Source of the DNA: MnTg04 sp964568075
GTDB lineage: Bacteria; Pseudomonadota; Gammaproteobacteria; Steroidobacterales; MnTg04
Assembly: GCA_964568075.1 (NCBI GenBank)
Contig: CAZMOM010000013.1
Coordinates: 17,145-81,144, forward strand
Length of the DNA: 64,000 nucleotides
Reading direction: 5' to 3'
Under the pieces are notes generated by a model, which was given only the letters and a program-made list of their open reading frames with translations, did not search any database and was not told the origin of the DNA. Below are positions 34,380-43,385 of the stretch, in pieces; position 1 is the first letter of the stretch; each line of letters starts with the position of its first letter. A program made the position numbers and the translations under genes.

Positions 34380-35843
34380 TCACGACTGCTTCGCCTCCTG
34401 CCAGCGCAGGTCAAGCTGACGCGCGGCACGAACATCGTCAAGGCGTCTGACCGGCATCGTATAGGGAGCGCCCTTTACCTTTTCGGCATCCGTTTTCGCC
34501 AGCTCGCGGATCGCAACCATCGCATCGACAAAACCGTCCAGATCTTCTTTCGCTTCGCTCTCCGTCGGCTCGATCAGTAAGCACTCGGGAACCAGCAGGG
34601 GAAAATAAGTGGTCGGTGCGTGATACCCAAAATCGAGCAGGCACTTCGCGAAGTCCATCGCCGTCACTCCAAACTCCGCTTTTTCTTTTTTCAGCGTCAC
34701 AATGAATTCATGACTGGCGCGGCGCGCCGGGTAGGCGAGGTCAAACCCCGCGTCCTGAAGTCTCTTCATCAGGTAATTCGCACCCAGGGTGGCGTTTTCC
34801 GAGACTCTTTGCATGCCTTCGCGGCCAAGCATGCGCATGTAAACGTAGGCACGAGTCAGCACTCCGGCATTTCCCATAAAACCCGATAAGCGGCCAATAC
34901 TCTGTGGCAGGTCCTTCTCCGTCTGCCAGCGAAAGCTGTCGTCTTCACGAGCAACGATCGGCAACGGCAAGAAAGCCTGCAGGCGTTCGCCCACGCCCAT
35001 AGCGCCGGAACCCGGTCCGCCGCCGCCATGTGGTGTCGAAAACGTTTTGTGCAGGTTCATATGCATAACATCGAAGCCCATGTCACCGGGTCGGACCTTA
35101 CCGAGAATTGCGTTCAGGTTTGCTCCGTCGTAATACAACAGACCACCGGCGTCGTGAACAATTCGCGACATTTCGCGAATTCTGCGATCGAATACGCCGA
35201 CCGTTGACGGATTGGTCAGCATGATGCCGGCCGTCTGCGGCCCGACCGCTACTTTCAAAGCCTCGATATCAACATCACCGTCCTTGCCAGTCGGAATTTC
35301 CCGAACCGCATAGCCGCACATGGTTGCGGTAGCAGGGTTTGTTCCGTGTGCCGCATCGGGCACCAGAATCTCATTGCGCTCGCTGTCATTTCGGGCCTGA
35401 TGATAGGCGCGAATCATCGCGACACCGGCAAATTCTCCCTGTGCGCCGGCCATTGGGGTCAGGGAAACGGCCTGCATTCCGGTCACCGCCTTCAGCATTT
35501 CCTGTAGTTCGTACATACAGGAAAGAAAGCCCTGACCGTGTGACACCGGTCCGAGCGGATGCCGCGACAGGAAACCAGGCAACATCGCCAGTTGATTACA
35601 GGCGCGCGGATTGTATTTCATCGTGCAGGAACCGAGTGGGTAAAAGTGCGTGTCGATGGAAAAGTTTTTCTGCGACAAGCGCGTGTAATGACGCACTGTT
35701 TGTAATTCCGACACTTCGGGCAATGAGGGCTTGGACCGGCGGAGAAACTCCGCCGGCAAATCCGATTGCTGCGCCTCCAGGGGCGCTTGTGCCGTCGCCC
35801 TGCGACCGCTGCGCGAGTGTTCGAATATCAATCTGTCGCTCAT
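34380..35843 (-). CDS. gcvPB: Glycine dehydrogenase (decarboxylating) subunit 2
   Basis: PLP-bearing half of a split P-protein of the glycine cleavage system. 487 residues. The PLP lysine is in NLHKTFSTPHGGGGPGSG, preceded by the GTNPATATMCGY and NPSTVGVFD segments. Together with GcvPA it decarboxylates glycine and loads the methylamine on the lipoyl arm of GcvH. Separated from gcvPA by the thiol peroxidase gene. Confidence 0.97.
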   Translation of the reverse strand: MSDRLIFEHSRSGRRATAQAPLEAQQSDLPAEFLRRSKPSLPEVSELQTVRHYTRLSQKNFSIDTHFYPLGSCTMKYNPRACNQLAMLPGFLSRHPLGPVSHGQGFLSCMYELQEMLKAVTGMQAVSLTPMAGAQGEFAGVAMIRAYHQARNDSERNEILVPDAAHGTNPATATMCGYAVREIPTGKDGDVDIEALKVAVGPQTAGIMLTNPSTVGVFDRRIREMSRIVHDAGGLLYYDGANLNAILGKVRPGDMGFDVMHMNLHKTFSTPHGGGGPGSGAMGVGERLQAFLPLPIVAREDDSFRWQTEKDLPQSIGRLSGFMGNAGVLTRAYVYMRMLGREGMQRVSENATLGANYLMKRLQDAGFDLAYPARRASHEFIVTLKKEKAEFGVTAMDFAKCLLDFGYHAPTTYFPLLVPECLLIEPTESEAKEDLDGFVDAMVAIRELAKTDAEKVKGAPYTMPVRRLDDVRAARQLDLRWQEAKQS

Positions 35844-35870
35844 ATTCCGCCTGCCCTTCGTCAGTGAGTT

Positions 35871-36371
35871 TCAGCCCAGCGCTTTCAGCGCCGCTTCGTA
35901 GTTCGGTTCCTGGCCGATCTCCGGAACCAGCTCCGAGTGCAAAACCGTGTTGTTCTCATCCAGAACAACGACCGCCCTCGCAGTCAGGCCTTTCATCGGC
36001 CCGTCAATGAGATCGACTCCATAGCTCCTGGCGAAGTCCGGGGCGCGCATCGTCGACAGATTCTGAACGTTGTCCAATCCCTCATCGCCGCAGAACCGTT
36101 TTTGCGCGAACGGGAGGTCGGCCGAGATCATCAGCATGACGGTGTCTTCGTGCTCTCGCGCGTAATCATTGAATTTCTTGGTCGATAATGCGCAAATCGG
36201 CGTATCGATGCTGGGAAAAATATTCAGCAGTTTTTTTACGCCGGCAAACTCGGCCAGCGAGACTTCCTGAAGATCGCCGTTGGTCAATTGAAAGTCCGGA
36301 CCTTTGCCCCCGACCACCGGTATTTCGCCGCCAGTGTGTATTTCCTTTCCACGCAAAGTAATCGTAGCCAT
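35871..36371 (-). CDS. tpx: Thiol peroxidase Tpx
   Basis: Atypical two-cysteine peroxiredoxin reducing hydroperoxides with thioredoxin. 166 residues. Peroxidatic cysteine in SIDTPICALSTKKF and resolving cysteine in QKRFCGDEGLDN; N-terminal ATITLRGKEIHTGGEIP is family-typical. It lies between gcvPA (51 bp upstream) and gcvPB (27 bp downstream) on the same strand, so it should be co-transcribed with the glycine cleavage genes. Confidence 0.97.
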   Translation of the reverse strand: MATITLRGKEIHTGGEIPVVGGKGPDFQLTNGDLQEVSLAEFAGVKKLLNIFPSIDTPICALSTKKFNDYAREHEDTVMLMISADLPFAQKRFCGDEGLDNVQNLSTMRAPDFARSYGVDLIDGPMKGLTARAVVVLDENNTVLHSELVPEIGQEPNYEAALKALG

Positions 36372-36422
36372 AGTTCTTTCCTCGTTTTCCTGATTTTGAT
36401 TATTCGTTTTGCCGTGCAGGCA

Positions 36423-37796
36423 TCAGGCTGCACGATCCTGCTGCAAAATAAGTTCAAGCTGGTCCCGATAGGCAGCTATGTCGCTCTCGGTCTTGGTTTC
36501 GGTCGCGCACACCAGTATTGCATCACCGAGTTCCGGGTGCGACCCGGATAAATCCAGTCCGCCCAGAAGGTCTTTTGCCGCCAGAGCTTCCAGCACCGGC
36601 GCTACCGGTCTGTCCAGCCTGACAACCACCTCATGGAAAAACGGCCGGTCGAACACCCGGTTCACTCCGGGCAGCGAACACAGGGCATCGCATAATTCAG
36701 TGGTTCGCCGATGCGAGACGGATGCGACTCTCGCCAGACCTTCCGCGCCCAGCAAACTCATAAAAATAGTCGCGGCCGTCACCATCAGTCCCTGGTTGGT
36801 GCAGATATTCGATGTCGCCTTGGACCGGCGAATATGCTGCTCTCTCGCCTGCAGCGTCAGGGTAAATCCCGGCTTGCCGTCCAGATCCACCGTCCGCCCC
36901 ACCAGGCGTCCCGGCATCTGGCGAACCAGCGCTTGCCGGGTTGTGAGAAAGCCAAAATACGGCCCACCGGATGACAGCGGAACGCCGAGCGGCTGTCCCT
37001 CGCCACAGGCGATGTCGGCGCCATTCTCACCCCACTCACCGGGTGGTCTGAGCAACGCGAGCGAGGTCGGGTTTACCACACTGACCAGCAATGCTTTTTG
37101 CGCATGCGCCCAGTCGGTAATGGCGTCAACCTCTTCGAGGACACCAAAAAAATTGGGCTGTTGGACAACGACAGCGGCCAGATCCTCGCCGGCGAACCGG
37201 GCAAGAGATCCAGGAACAGTATAGCCGCCCTCGGCGCAGTACGGCAGGTCGATAAACTCAAAGCCCTGTGCGGAACAAATCACCTCGGCGACTTGCCGAT
37301 AGGTCGGATTGAGCGCACCGACAACCAAGATACGTTTCGATTTCGACGCGCGATTCGCCCGCACCGCCATCAGGCAGGCTTCTGCCAGCGCCGACGCACC
37401 GTCATACATGGAGGCGTTCGATACTTCCATTCCGGTCAGGCCGGTCATCATCGTCTGGTACTCGTATATGACCTGCAGGGTCCCCTGGCTGGCTTCGGCC
37501 TGGTATGGCGTATAGGCCGTGTAAAACTCTCCGCGCGCGGTGATTTCCCAAACCGCCGCCGGGATGTGATGTTCGTACGCGCCGACCCCGATAAAACTGA
37601 GCGCCCCACTGTCCATTTCCGCTCGCTCGCGCATGAGCCGCGCGATTTCCATTTCGCCGATTGCCTCGGGTACCTGCTCCAGTGACTTGATTCTCAACTC
37701 CTGCGGAATTTCGTCGAACAGATCCTCTATGCTGCCAGAGCCAATCTCATCGAGCATTTTACGAATATCGGTATCGGTATGGGGTATGAATGGCAT
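36423..37796 (-). CDS. gcvPA: Glycine dehydrogenase (decarboxylating) subunit 1
   Basis: Non-PLP half of the split P-protein. 457 residues. N-terminal MPFIPHTDTDIRKMLDEIG and the region SFIGVGAYEHHIPAAVWEI, with YTPYQAEASQGTLQVIYEYQ, are diagnostic. gcvH lies 20 bp upstream on the same strand. Two-subunit P-proteins are usual in many bacteria; E. coli has a single long GcvP instead. Confidence 0.97.
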   Translation of the reverse strand: MPFIPHTDTDIRKMLDEIGSGSIEDLFDEIPQELRIKSLEQVPEAIGEMEIARLMRERAEMDSGALSFIGVGAYEHHIPAAVWEITARGEFYTAYTPYQAEASQGTLQVIYEYQTMMTGLTGMEVSNASMYDGASALAEACLMAVRANRASKSKRILVVGALNPTYRQVAEVICSAQGFEFIDLPYCAEGGYTVPGSLARFAGEDLAAVVVQQPNFFGVLEEVDAITDWAHAQKALLVSVVNPTSLALLRPPGEWGENGADIACGEGQPLGVPLSSGGPYFGFLTTRQALVRQMPGRLVGRTVDLDGKPGFTLTLQAREQHIRRSKATSNICTNQGLMVTAATIFMSLLGAEGLARVASVSHRRTTELCDALCSLPGVNRVFDRPFFHEVVVRLDRPVAPVLEALAAKDLLGGLDLSGSHPELGDAILVCATETKTESDIAAYRDQLELILQQDRAA

Positions 37797-37816
37797 CGAG
37801 TGCTCCGCGGTTTGTC

Positions 37817-38221
37817 TTAGTCTTCGTCTTCGTCTTCGTCTTCGAGAAACCGCTCGTAGCCCGCAGCATCCATCAGATTTTCCAGTTCAGATTCATCGCT
37901 GGGTCGCAACCGTACCAGCCAGCCATCGCCGTAAGGATCCGTGTTGATCATCTCCGGCGTATCGTCAAGGATCGAATTGGCCTCCAGTACCTCTCCGCTC
38001 AATGGGCTCATGACGTCTGACGCCGCCTTGACGGATTCGGCGACGCCGAAGGCATCGCCGCTGGCGACCACGGTGCCAGGTTCCGGCGCCTCCACGAATA
38101 CCAGGTCACCGAGCGCTGCCTGGGCATGATCGGTGATGCCAATTACCGCCGAACCATCGTCTGCCATACGAACCCACTCGTGGTCACTGCTGTATTTAAG
38201 ATCTGCAGGTACGTTACTCAT
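37817..38221 (-). CDS. gcvH: Glycine cleavage system H protein
   Basis: Lipoyl carrier protein shuttling the aminomethyl group between P, T and L proteins. 134 residues from the ATG at 38221. The lipoylated lysine is in AESVKAASDVMSPLSGEVLE. The C-terminus ends in four Glu-Asp pairs encoded by four perfect copies of a six-base unit, an unusual acidic tail. It is a substrate of LipB and LipA encoded at 7.5-9.2 kb. Confidence 0.97.
   Translation of the reverse strand: MSNVPADLKYSSDHEWVRMADDGSAVIGITDHAQAALGDLVFVEAPEPGTVVASGDAFGVAESVKAASDVMSPLSGEVLEANSILDDTPEMINTDPYGDGWLVRLRPSDESELENLMDAAGYERFLEDEDEDED
37820..37843. repeat. Hexanucleotide tandem repeat at the 3' end of gcvH
   Basis: Four exact copies of GTCTTC (plus-strand reading), coding for (Glu-Asp)4 at the very end of GcvH. 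Unit length is a multiple of three, so copy-number change would alter tail length without a frameshift. Confidence 0.9.
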
Positions 38222-38255
38222 GGTGCACTCCTTTTTAATATCGCCTGATTCGTAG

Positions 38256-39344
38256 TCAAAGATCGACGACTGCCTTGCCATTCCTAACAAAAGTCGTTTT
38301 CACCACTCGCGCGCGCAAAAGTTTTCCGCGAATCTCAACCTCGCAGGTCTCCGTGCATTCCACCGGCACCCGGGCCATCCCAATCGAAACACCCAGCGTC
38401 GGTGAGAAACTGCCACTGGTGGTTTCGCCTTCGCCACCTTCACAAAACACTTTCTGGTATGTACGCAGCACGCCCTTGCCCTGCAGGATCAGACCAACCA
38501 GTTTGCGGCGCATCCCTGCGGCCTTTTGTTTTTCAAGGGCGGCACGGCCTATAAAATCCCGTTCCTGCGGATCCAGCGCTACCGTCCACGACAACCCGGA
38601 TTCCAGGGGCGTCGTCGTTTCGTCCATGTCATGGCCATATAAATTCATGCCCGCCTCGAGACGCAGCGTGTCTCTGGCGCCGAGGCCACAGGGGCGTACG
38701 CCCGCATCGTTAAGTCGGGTCCAGAATTCGGCGGCGGAATCATCTGGCAACATGATTTCCCAGCCGTCCTCGCCCGTATAACCCGTTCGCGCGATAAACA
38801 TGCCGGCAATTTCGGCGGCAGTGAACGGCTTCAGGGCCAGCGCCGCTGCCGCATCCCCCGCCGATAACAGACTCGCCGCCTTTTTCCTGGCGTTGGGACC
38901 CTGGACCGCGATCATCGCCAGATCATCCCGAACCCCGACTTTCACGCCGTCATGAACGGCCTGCTCGTCGATCCAGGCCAGATCCTGGTCACGGGTAGCC
39001 GCGTTGACCACCATCCGGAACCACTCTGCGGTCATGTAATAAACGATCAGGTCATCGATAACGCCGCCGTCTTTATTCAGCATGCAGGAATAAAGCGCTT
39101 TTCCCGAAGTCTGCAACCTGGCGACATCATTGGCCAGCAGGTGCGACAGGAACGGCTTCACGGCCCCGCCTTTCAAGTCGATAATGGTCATATGCGAAAC
39201 GTCAAACATGCCGGCATCATTGCGCACGGCATGGTGCTCCTCGATCTGGGAGCCATAGTTGACCGGCATCAGCCAGCCGCTAAAATTGACCATTCTGGCA
39301 GCGGACGCCACGTGCACAGCATATAAAGAGGTTCTGTCTGGCAT
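38256..39344 (-). CDS. gcvT: Glycine cleavage system T protein (aminomethyltransferase)
   Basis: Transfers the methylene unit from GcvH to tetrahydrofolate, releasing ammonia. 362 residues. N-terminal MVNFSGWLMPVNYGSQIEEH and the folate-site aspartate segment FDVSHMTIIDL are typical, with RTGYTGEDGWEIMLP and LGARDTLRLEAGMNLYGHDM. First gene of gcvT-gcvH-gcvPA-tpx-gcvPB, directly behind the glycine riboswitch and its terminator. Confidence 0.97.
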   Translation of the reverse strand: MPDRTSLYAVHVASAARMVNFSGWLMPVNYGSQIEEHHAVRNDAGMFDVSHMTIIDLKGGAVKPFLSHLLANDVARLQTSGKALYSCMLNKDGGVIDDLIVYYMTAEWFRMVVNAATRDQDLAWIDEQAVHDGVKVGVRDDLAMIAVQGPNARKKAASLLSAGDAAAALALKPFTAAEIAGMFIARTGYTGEDGWEIMLPDDSAAEFWTRLNDAGVRPCGLGARDTLRLEAGMNLYGHDMDETTTPLESGLSWTVALDPQERDFIGRAALEKQKAAGMRRKLVGLILQGKGVLRTYQKVFCEGGEGETTSGSFSPTLGVSIGMARVPVECTETCEVEIRGKLLRARVVKTTFVRNGKAVVDL

Positions 39345-39370
39345 TGTCGAATCCTCTGACTACCGGCAAC

Positions 39371-39402
39371 AAAAAAGGCGGCAGACCTAAGATCTGCCGC
39401 CC
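39371..39402 (-). terminator. Riboswitch-controlled intrinsic terminator upstream of gcvT
   Basis: On the minus strand a strong hairpin (GGCGGCAGA arm pairing with TCTGCCGCC) is followed by six Ts, immediately after the second glycine aptamer and 30 bp before the gcvT ATG. This is the expression platform: glycine binding should prevent this stem and let transcription enter gcvT. Confidence 0.9.
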
Positions 39403-39572
39403 CCCTGTCCTGAAACCTGAGAGATCGGGCCGGGAAAAAGCCGACCGCGCCCCTTCGGTGGACCGCGCCGCGGTCGCTCTCCAGAGCCGATATTTATCCG
39501 TTGTCCGTTTGCCTGAGCGTTTCCGGGCAAGTTGCGCCTTCGGCGACCCTTTCGGGTTCTCTCCAGCGGATA
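39403..39572 (-). ncRNA. Tandem glycine riboswitch
   Basis: Two consecutive glycine aptamers read on the minus strand. The first (about 39572 to 39496) opens with GCTGGAGAGAACC, contains the CGCCGAAGGCGCAA core and ends with CAGGCAAACGGACA. The second (about 39487 to 39403) opens with TCTGGAGAG, has CACCGAAGGGGCG and ends with CTCTCAGGTTTCAGGACAG. These conserved blocks and the two-aptamer layout match the known class upstream of gcvT operons. It is an ON switch with the terminator next to it. Confidence 0.95.
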
Positions 39573-39590
39573 GGTTGAATCGGGCTGAGA

Positions 39591-39619
39591 ATGATAACTG
39601 ATCGAATCTGTGAATGTAA
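39591..39619 (-). promoter_or_regulatory. Promoter of the glycine cleavage operon
   Basis: On the minus strand TTACAT (39619-39614) and TATCAT (39596-39591) are separated by exactly 17 bp. The predicted start lies just ahead of the first aptamer, as needed for the riboswitch leader. Confidence 0.6.
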
Positions 39620-39698
39620 TCCGGGAACCAAAGCCGGGCTTGCTGATCGCATCAGGTAGCGGCGAGAATAGTCGTCCCCATCGACTGAGGAGAATTCG

Positions 39699-41483
39699 GT
39701 GAGACGCAGCGACGTAATCACGGTCGCGGCAGCGTTACTGCTGCAATCCGGGCAAGCGCAAATCGTCAGGGCCGATGCGACTGCGGACCTTTTCCAGTTG
39801 TTCGACGAGTCCTGGGAGCGGACCCTGAAGGAAAACCCGACCATGGCGTCCAGTCTGGGTGACCTGCGTTATAACCGGCAATGGCCTGATCTGAGTCTCA
39901 GCGCCATCGCATTTTCACACGCCGAAGACCGGCGCACGCTGGCCAGCCTGAAACGAATCAACCGCAGCCAGCTGTCAGATTCCGACAAGATCAATTACGA
40001 CCTGTTCCAGCGTCAGTTCGAGGAACAGATCAAAGCGCATCGTTTCAGGCGCTTCCTGGTTCCGTTGAACCAGCGCGGTGGTATTCAGACCGCAGATCAG
40101 CTGGCCGACCGGCTCAATTTCCCGGACACACGCGCGTATGAAGACTGGCTTGCGCGCCTGCACAGTTTCGATGTCTACATGGACCAGACGATCCAACTGA
40201 TGCGCCGGGGTATAAAGGAAGGCAGAATTCATCCGACCGTCATCATGCAGCGAGTACCGGCGCAGATCGACGCGCAGCTTGTTGATGACCCGGCCGATAG
40301 CCCTTTTTACAAACCGTTCAATAACATGCCGGAAGGAATTTCGGCCGCGCGCCAGCGCACGCTGAGAACTCGTGCACAGGATGTCATCGCGCAGAAAGTC
40401 CTGCCCAGCTTTGAGCGGTTCAGGAAATTTTTCGAAAACAGTTACCTGCCGATGACACGCAGCCGGATCGGTGCATCGGCCCAGCCGGACGGTAAGGCAT
40501 TTTACCAGTTCCGGGTCGAGCACTATACGACGACCTCTTTAACCGCCGACGAAGTCCACGAAATCGGCAAAATTGAAGTGGCGCGGATTCGCAGCGAGAT
40601 GAAGACGATTATCGGAGATTTAGATTTTGACGGCACATTCGATGATTTTCTCGATTTTTTACGCAAAGATTCGCGATTTTACTACGACGATCCGGATGAG
40701 CTTTTCGCTGGATACGTCGCGATCACCAAGCGCATCGACCCGCAATTGCCAAAGCTTTTTAACCGGCTGCCGAATGCGCCATACGTCGTCAAGGCGATAC
40801 CCGAGGCCATCGCTCCGGACACCACGACTGCCTATTACAGTCCGCCAGCAGCCGACGGCAGCCGCCCGGGCACCTATTACGTCAACCTGTACCGGCCCGA
40901 CGTCAGGCCGAAATACGAAATGGAAGTTCTCAGTGTGCACGAAGCGGTCCCCGGTCATCACTTCCAGATCGCGCTGGCCCAGGAACTGGGTGAATTACCA
41001 AAATTCAGGCGCTATGGCGGCTTTACCGCGTTTGTCGAAGGCTGGGGGCTGTACAGTGAAAGTCTCGGCGCCGACATCGGCCTGTATACCGACCCGTATT
41101 CCAAATTCGGCCAGCTCACCTATGAGATGTGGCGGGCAGTGCGACTCGTAGTCGATACAGGCATACACGCAAAGGGCTGGAGCCGCGAGAGAGCCATTAA
41201 ATTCTTCACGGCCAACGCAGCCAAAACCGAGCACGATATCGTTAACGAAATCGATCGCTACATCGCCTTGCCTGGTCAGGCGCTTGCCTACAAGATCGGT
41301 GAGCTGAAAATAAAACAGCTGCGACGAGAAAGCGAGGAAGCCCTGGGCGACGCCTTCGACATCAAAACATTCCATGAGGTCGTACTTGGCAGCGGCGCTG
41401 TCCCGCTGGACATACTCGAAGATCAGGTCCACACGTGGTTAGCCAGGGAACAACAGCGGCTCGCAACAGCGGCGGATCGATGA
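39699..41483 (+). CDS. DUF885-family metallopeptidase-like protein, exported
   Basis: 594 residues from a GTG at 39699 with GAGGAGA 6 bp upstream. An N-terminal signal peptide is likely (VITVAAALLLQSGQAQIVRA). The C-terminal half carries HEAVPGHH, an HExxxGHH zinc-type motif, and the EGWGLYSESLG segment that supplies a further glutamate, the hallmark of DUF885 proteins related to M32-like gluzincins. Substrate unknown; relatives are suspected peptidases. Its stop overlaps the ispG start by 4 bp. Confidence 0.88.
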   Translation: MRRSDVITVAAALLLQSGQAQIVRADATADLFQLFDESWERTLKENPTMASSLGDLRYNRQWPDLSLSAIAFSHAEDRRTLASLKRINRSQLSDSDKINYDLFQRQFEEQIKAHRFRRFLVPLNQRGGIQTADQLADRLNFPDTRAYEDWLARLHSFDVYMDQTIQLMRRGIKEGRIHPTVIMQRVPAQIDAQLVDDPADSPFYKPFNNMPEGISAARQRTLRTRAQDVIAQKVLPSFERFRKFFENSYLPMTRSRIGASAQPDGKAFYQFRVEHYTTTSLTADEVHEIGKIEVARIRSEMKTIIGDLDFDGTFDDFLDFLRKDSRFYYDDPDELFAGYVAITKRIDPQLPKLFNRLPNAPYVVKAIPEAIAPDTTTAYYSPPAADGSRPGTYYVNLYRPDVRPKYEMEVLSVHEAVPGHHFQIALAQELGELPKFRRYGGFTAFVEGWGLYSESLGADIGLYTDPYSKFGQLTYEMWRAVRLVVDTGIHAKGWSRERAIKFFTANAAKTEHDIVNEIDRYIALPGQALAYKIGELKIKQLRRESEEALGDAFDIKTFHEVVLGSGAVPLDILEDQVHTWLAREQQRLATAADR

Positions 41484-42700
41484 GCATCCAGCGCAGATCG
41501 TCCGTTGCCTGCCAGGTTGACGGCGTAACCATAGGCGACAAAGCGCCGGTTGTCGTCCAGTCGATGACCAATACCAATACGGCGGACGTCGAGGCGACGG
41601 TGACACAGGTCGTCGAACTGGCGGAGGCGGGCTCGGAACTGGTTCGCCTGACCGTCAACAATCTGGATGCGGCGACGGCGGTGCCGGAAATCCGTCAGCG
41701 CCTGGACAAGCTGGGTTGCCATACGCCACTGATCGGCGATTTTCATTTCAACGGGCACAAACTTCTTCGCCAGGTCGGCGAGTGCGGAGACGCGCTGGCA
41801 AAATTTCGGATCAACCCAGGTAACGTCGGTCGTGGCAAAAAACGTGACCCGCAGTTTGCCGAGATGATCGCAGTCGCTTGTGAAAAACATAAGCCGGTGC
41901 GTATCGGCGTGAACTGGGGCAGCCTCGATCAGGATTTGCTCACGATGCTGATGGACGAAAACTCGGCCAGCGACGAACCGCTGGACGCTCGCAGCGTCGT
42001 GCTCGAAGCCATGCAGAAATCGGCGCTGGGAAGCGCGAAACGCGCCGAGGAGCTAGGGCTCGGACACGATCGTATTGTCTTGTCCTGCAAGATGTCGGGG
42101 GTTCAGGATCTGATACAGGTTTACCAGGATCTGGCACAACGCTGTGACTATCCGTTGCACCTGGGTCTGACCGAGGCCGGCATGGGCAGCAAAGGTATTG
42201 TGTCTTCCACCGCGGCTCTGGGCGTGCTGCTGCAACAGGGTATCGGCGACACGATACGAATATCGCTGACGCCAGAGCCGGGCGCCTCGCGCACGAAGGA
42301 AGTACAGGTTGCGCAGGAAATACTACAGGGCATGGGTCTGCGTGCCTTTTCCCCCACCGTCATCGCCTGCCCTGGTTGTGGCCGCACCACCAGCACGGTG
42401 TTTCAGGAACTCGCTCGGGAAATTCAGTCGAATATCTATCGGCAAATGCCGCGCTGGCGGGAAAAATATCCCGGTGTCGAAAACATGAGCGTTGCCGTCA
42501 TGGGTTGCGTGGTCAATGGGCCGGGCGAAAGCAAGCATGCGAATATCGGCATCAGCCTGCCGGGTAGCGGTGAAAAACCAGTCGCCCCGGTTTATGTGGA
42601 TGGCCAAAAGTCGGTCACGCTGAAAGGCGACAACATAGCGGACGATTTCAAGGAACTGGTGGCCGAATATATTCGCAGCCATTATCAAGCTGCGCGCTGA
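41480..42700 (+). CDS. ispG: 4-hydroxy-3-methylbut-2-en-1-yl diphosphate synthase
   Basis: [4Fe-4S] enzyme of the MEP isoprenoid pathway converting MEcPP to HMBPP. 406 residues from the ATG at 41480 (ATGA overlap with the DUF885 gene). TIM-barrel N-terminus with VVVQSMTNTNTADVEATV, then the cluster domain with CPGCGRTTSTVFQELA and GCVVNGPGESKHANIGISLPG, giving the three cysteine ligands and the glutamate of bacterial IspG. Confidence 0.97.
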   Translation: MSIQRRSSVACQVDGVTIGDKAPVVVQSMTNTNTADVEATVTQVVELAEAGSELVRLTVNNLDAATAVPEIRQRLDKLGCHTPLIGDFHFNGHKLLRQVGECGDALAKFRINPGNVGRGKKRDPQFAEMIAVACEKHKPVRIGVNWGSLDQDLLTMLMDENSASDEPLDARSVVLEAMQKSALGSAKRAEELGLGHDRIVLSCKMSGVQDLIQVYQDLAQRCDYPLHLGLTEAGMGSKGIVSSTAALGVLLQQGIGDTIRISLTPEPGASRTKEVQVAQEILQGMGLRAFSPTVIACPGCGRTTSTVFQELAREIQSNIYRQMPRWREKYPGVENMSVAVMGCVVNGPGESKHANIGISLPGSGEKPVAPVYVDGQKSVTLKGDNIADDFKELVAEYIRSHYQAAR

Positions 42701-42717
42701 GTCGCACGGTGGAAATT

Positions 42718-43059
42718 ATGAGTGATCTGAAAGAAAGACATTGCACGCCATGCGAGGGAGGCGGCAAGCCTTTGTTAGCGGAACAGGCAGCCGTTCTTCT
42801 GGCGCAATTGGCAGATGGCTGGGCGGTATCCAGCGACGGGAAGCAGATATACAAGGATTTCACGTTCAAGGGTTTCTACAAAACGATGAGCTTCGTCAAT
42901 GCGGTGGCCTGGATAGCCAACGCAGAAAATCATCATCCCGATCTGGAAGTGGGTTATGGGCACTGCCTGGTTCGTTTCACGACCCATGCGATCGACGGCT
43001 TGTCGGACAATGATTTTATCTGTGCGGCAAAGATCGACTCGCTGGCTCGGGATCAGTAG
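42718..43059 (+). CDS. phhB: Pterin-4a-carbinolamine dehydratase
   Basis: Recycles the 4a-hydroxy-tetrahydropterin made by phenylalanine hydroxylase. 113 residues from the ATG at 42718. The active-site motif NAENHHPDLEVGYGHC has the expected histidines, with the later histidine in RFTTHAIDGLSDND. No phhA gene is in the window. Family members without PhhA can have another pterin role. The start at 42718 follows GTGGAA. Confidence 0.93.
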   Translation: MSDLKERHCTPCEGGGKPLLAEQAAVLLAQLADGWAVSSDGKQIYKDFTFKGFYKTMSFVNAVAWIANAENHHPDLEVGYGHCLVRFTTHAIDGLSDNDFICAAKIDSLARDQ

Positions 43060-43107
43060 CCGGCACCACCAAAACGCGTGAGAACGATATGCGCTGCGCG
43101 GCGGACG

Positions 43108-43371
43108 TCAAATGCCCAGCTTGTTCAGGATATCGGCAATTCGCCCCAGCACCATCGTCAGCGCCGGGTGACTGCTTTCAAACCGATCGATATTGCGGGT
43201 CAGCGAATCCGATAAATGGGTGTCCGGCTCATCCGGATCGTTGCCGAGCAGCCGCCCGATACTGACCTGAAGATCGGCCAGCTGGGCCCGCGCATCCTCG
43301 TCCAGGCTGCTCCCCTCGTTCAGTTCCTGCTGCAACTCCTCAAGGAGATCTTCCAGTTCCCGATGCGACAT
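43108..43371 (-). CDS. DUF4404 family protein
   Basis: Small acidic helical protein of 87 residues, no signal peptide. The N-terminal MSHRELEDLLEELQQEL and C-terminal HPALTMVLGRIADILNKLGI are typical of DUF4404, whose function is unknown. It is the last gene of the ygfB-pepP-ubiH-ubiI-GNAT run, 14 bp after the GNAT gene. Confidence 0.8.
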   Translation of the reverse strand: MSHRELEDLLEELQQELNEGSSLDEDARAQLADLQVSIGRLLGNDPDEPDTHLSDSLTRNIDRFESSHPALTMVLGRIADILNKLGI

Positions 43372-43385
43372 ATAAAAACGCTCCT

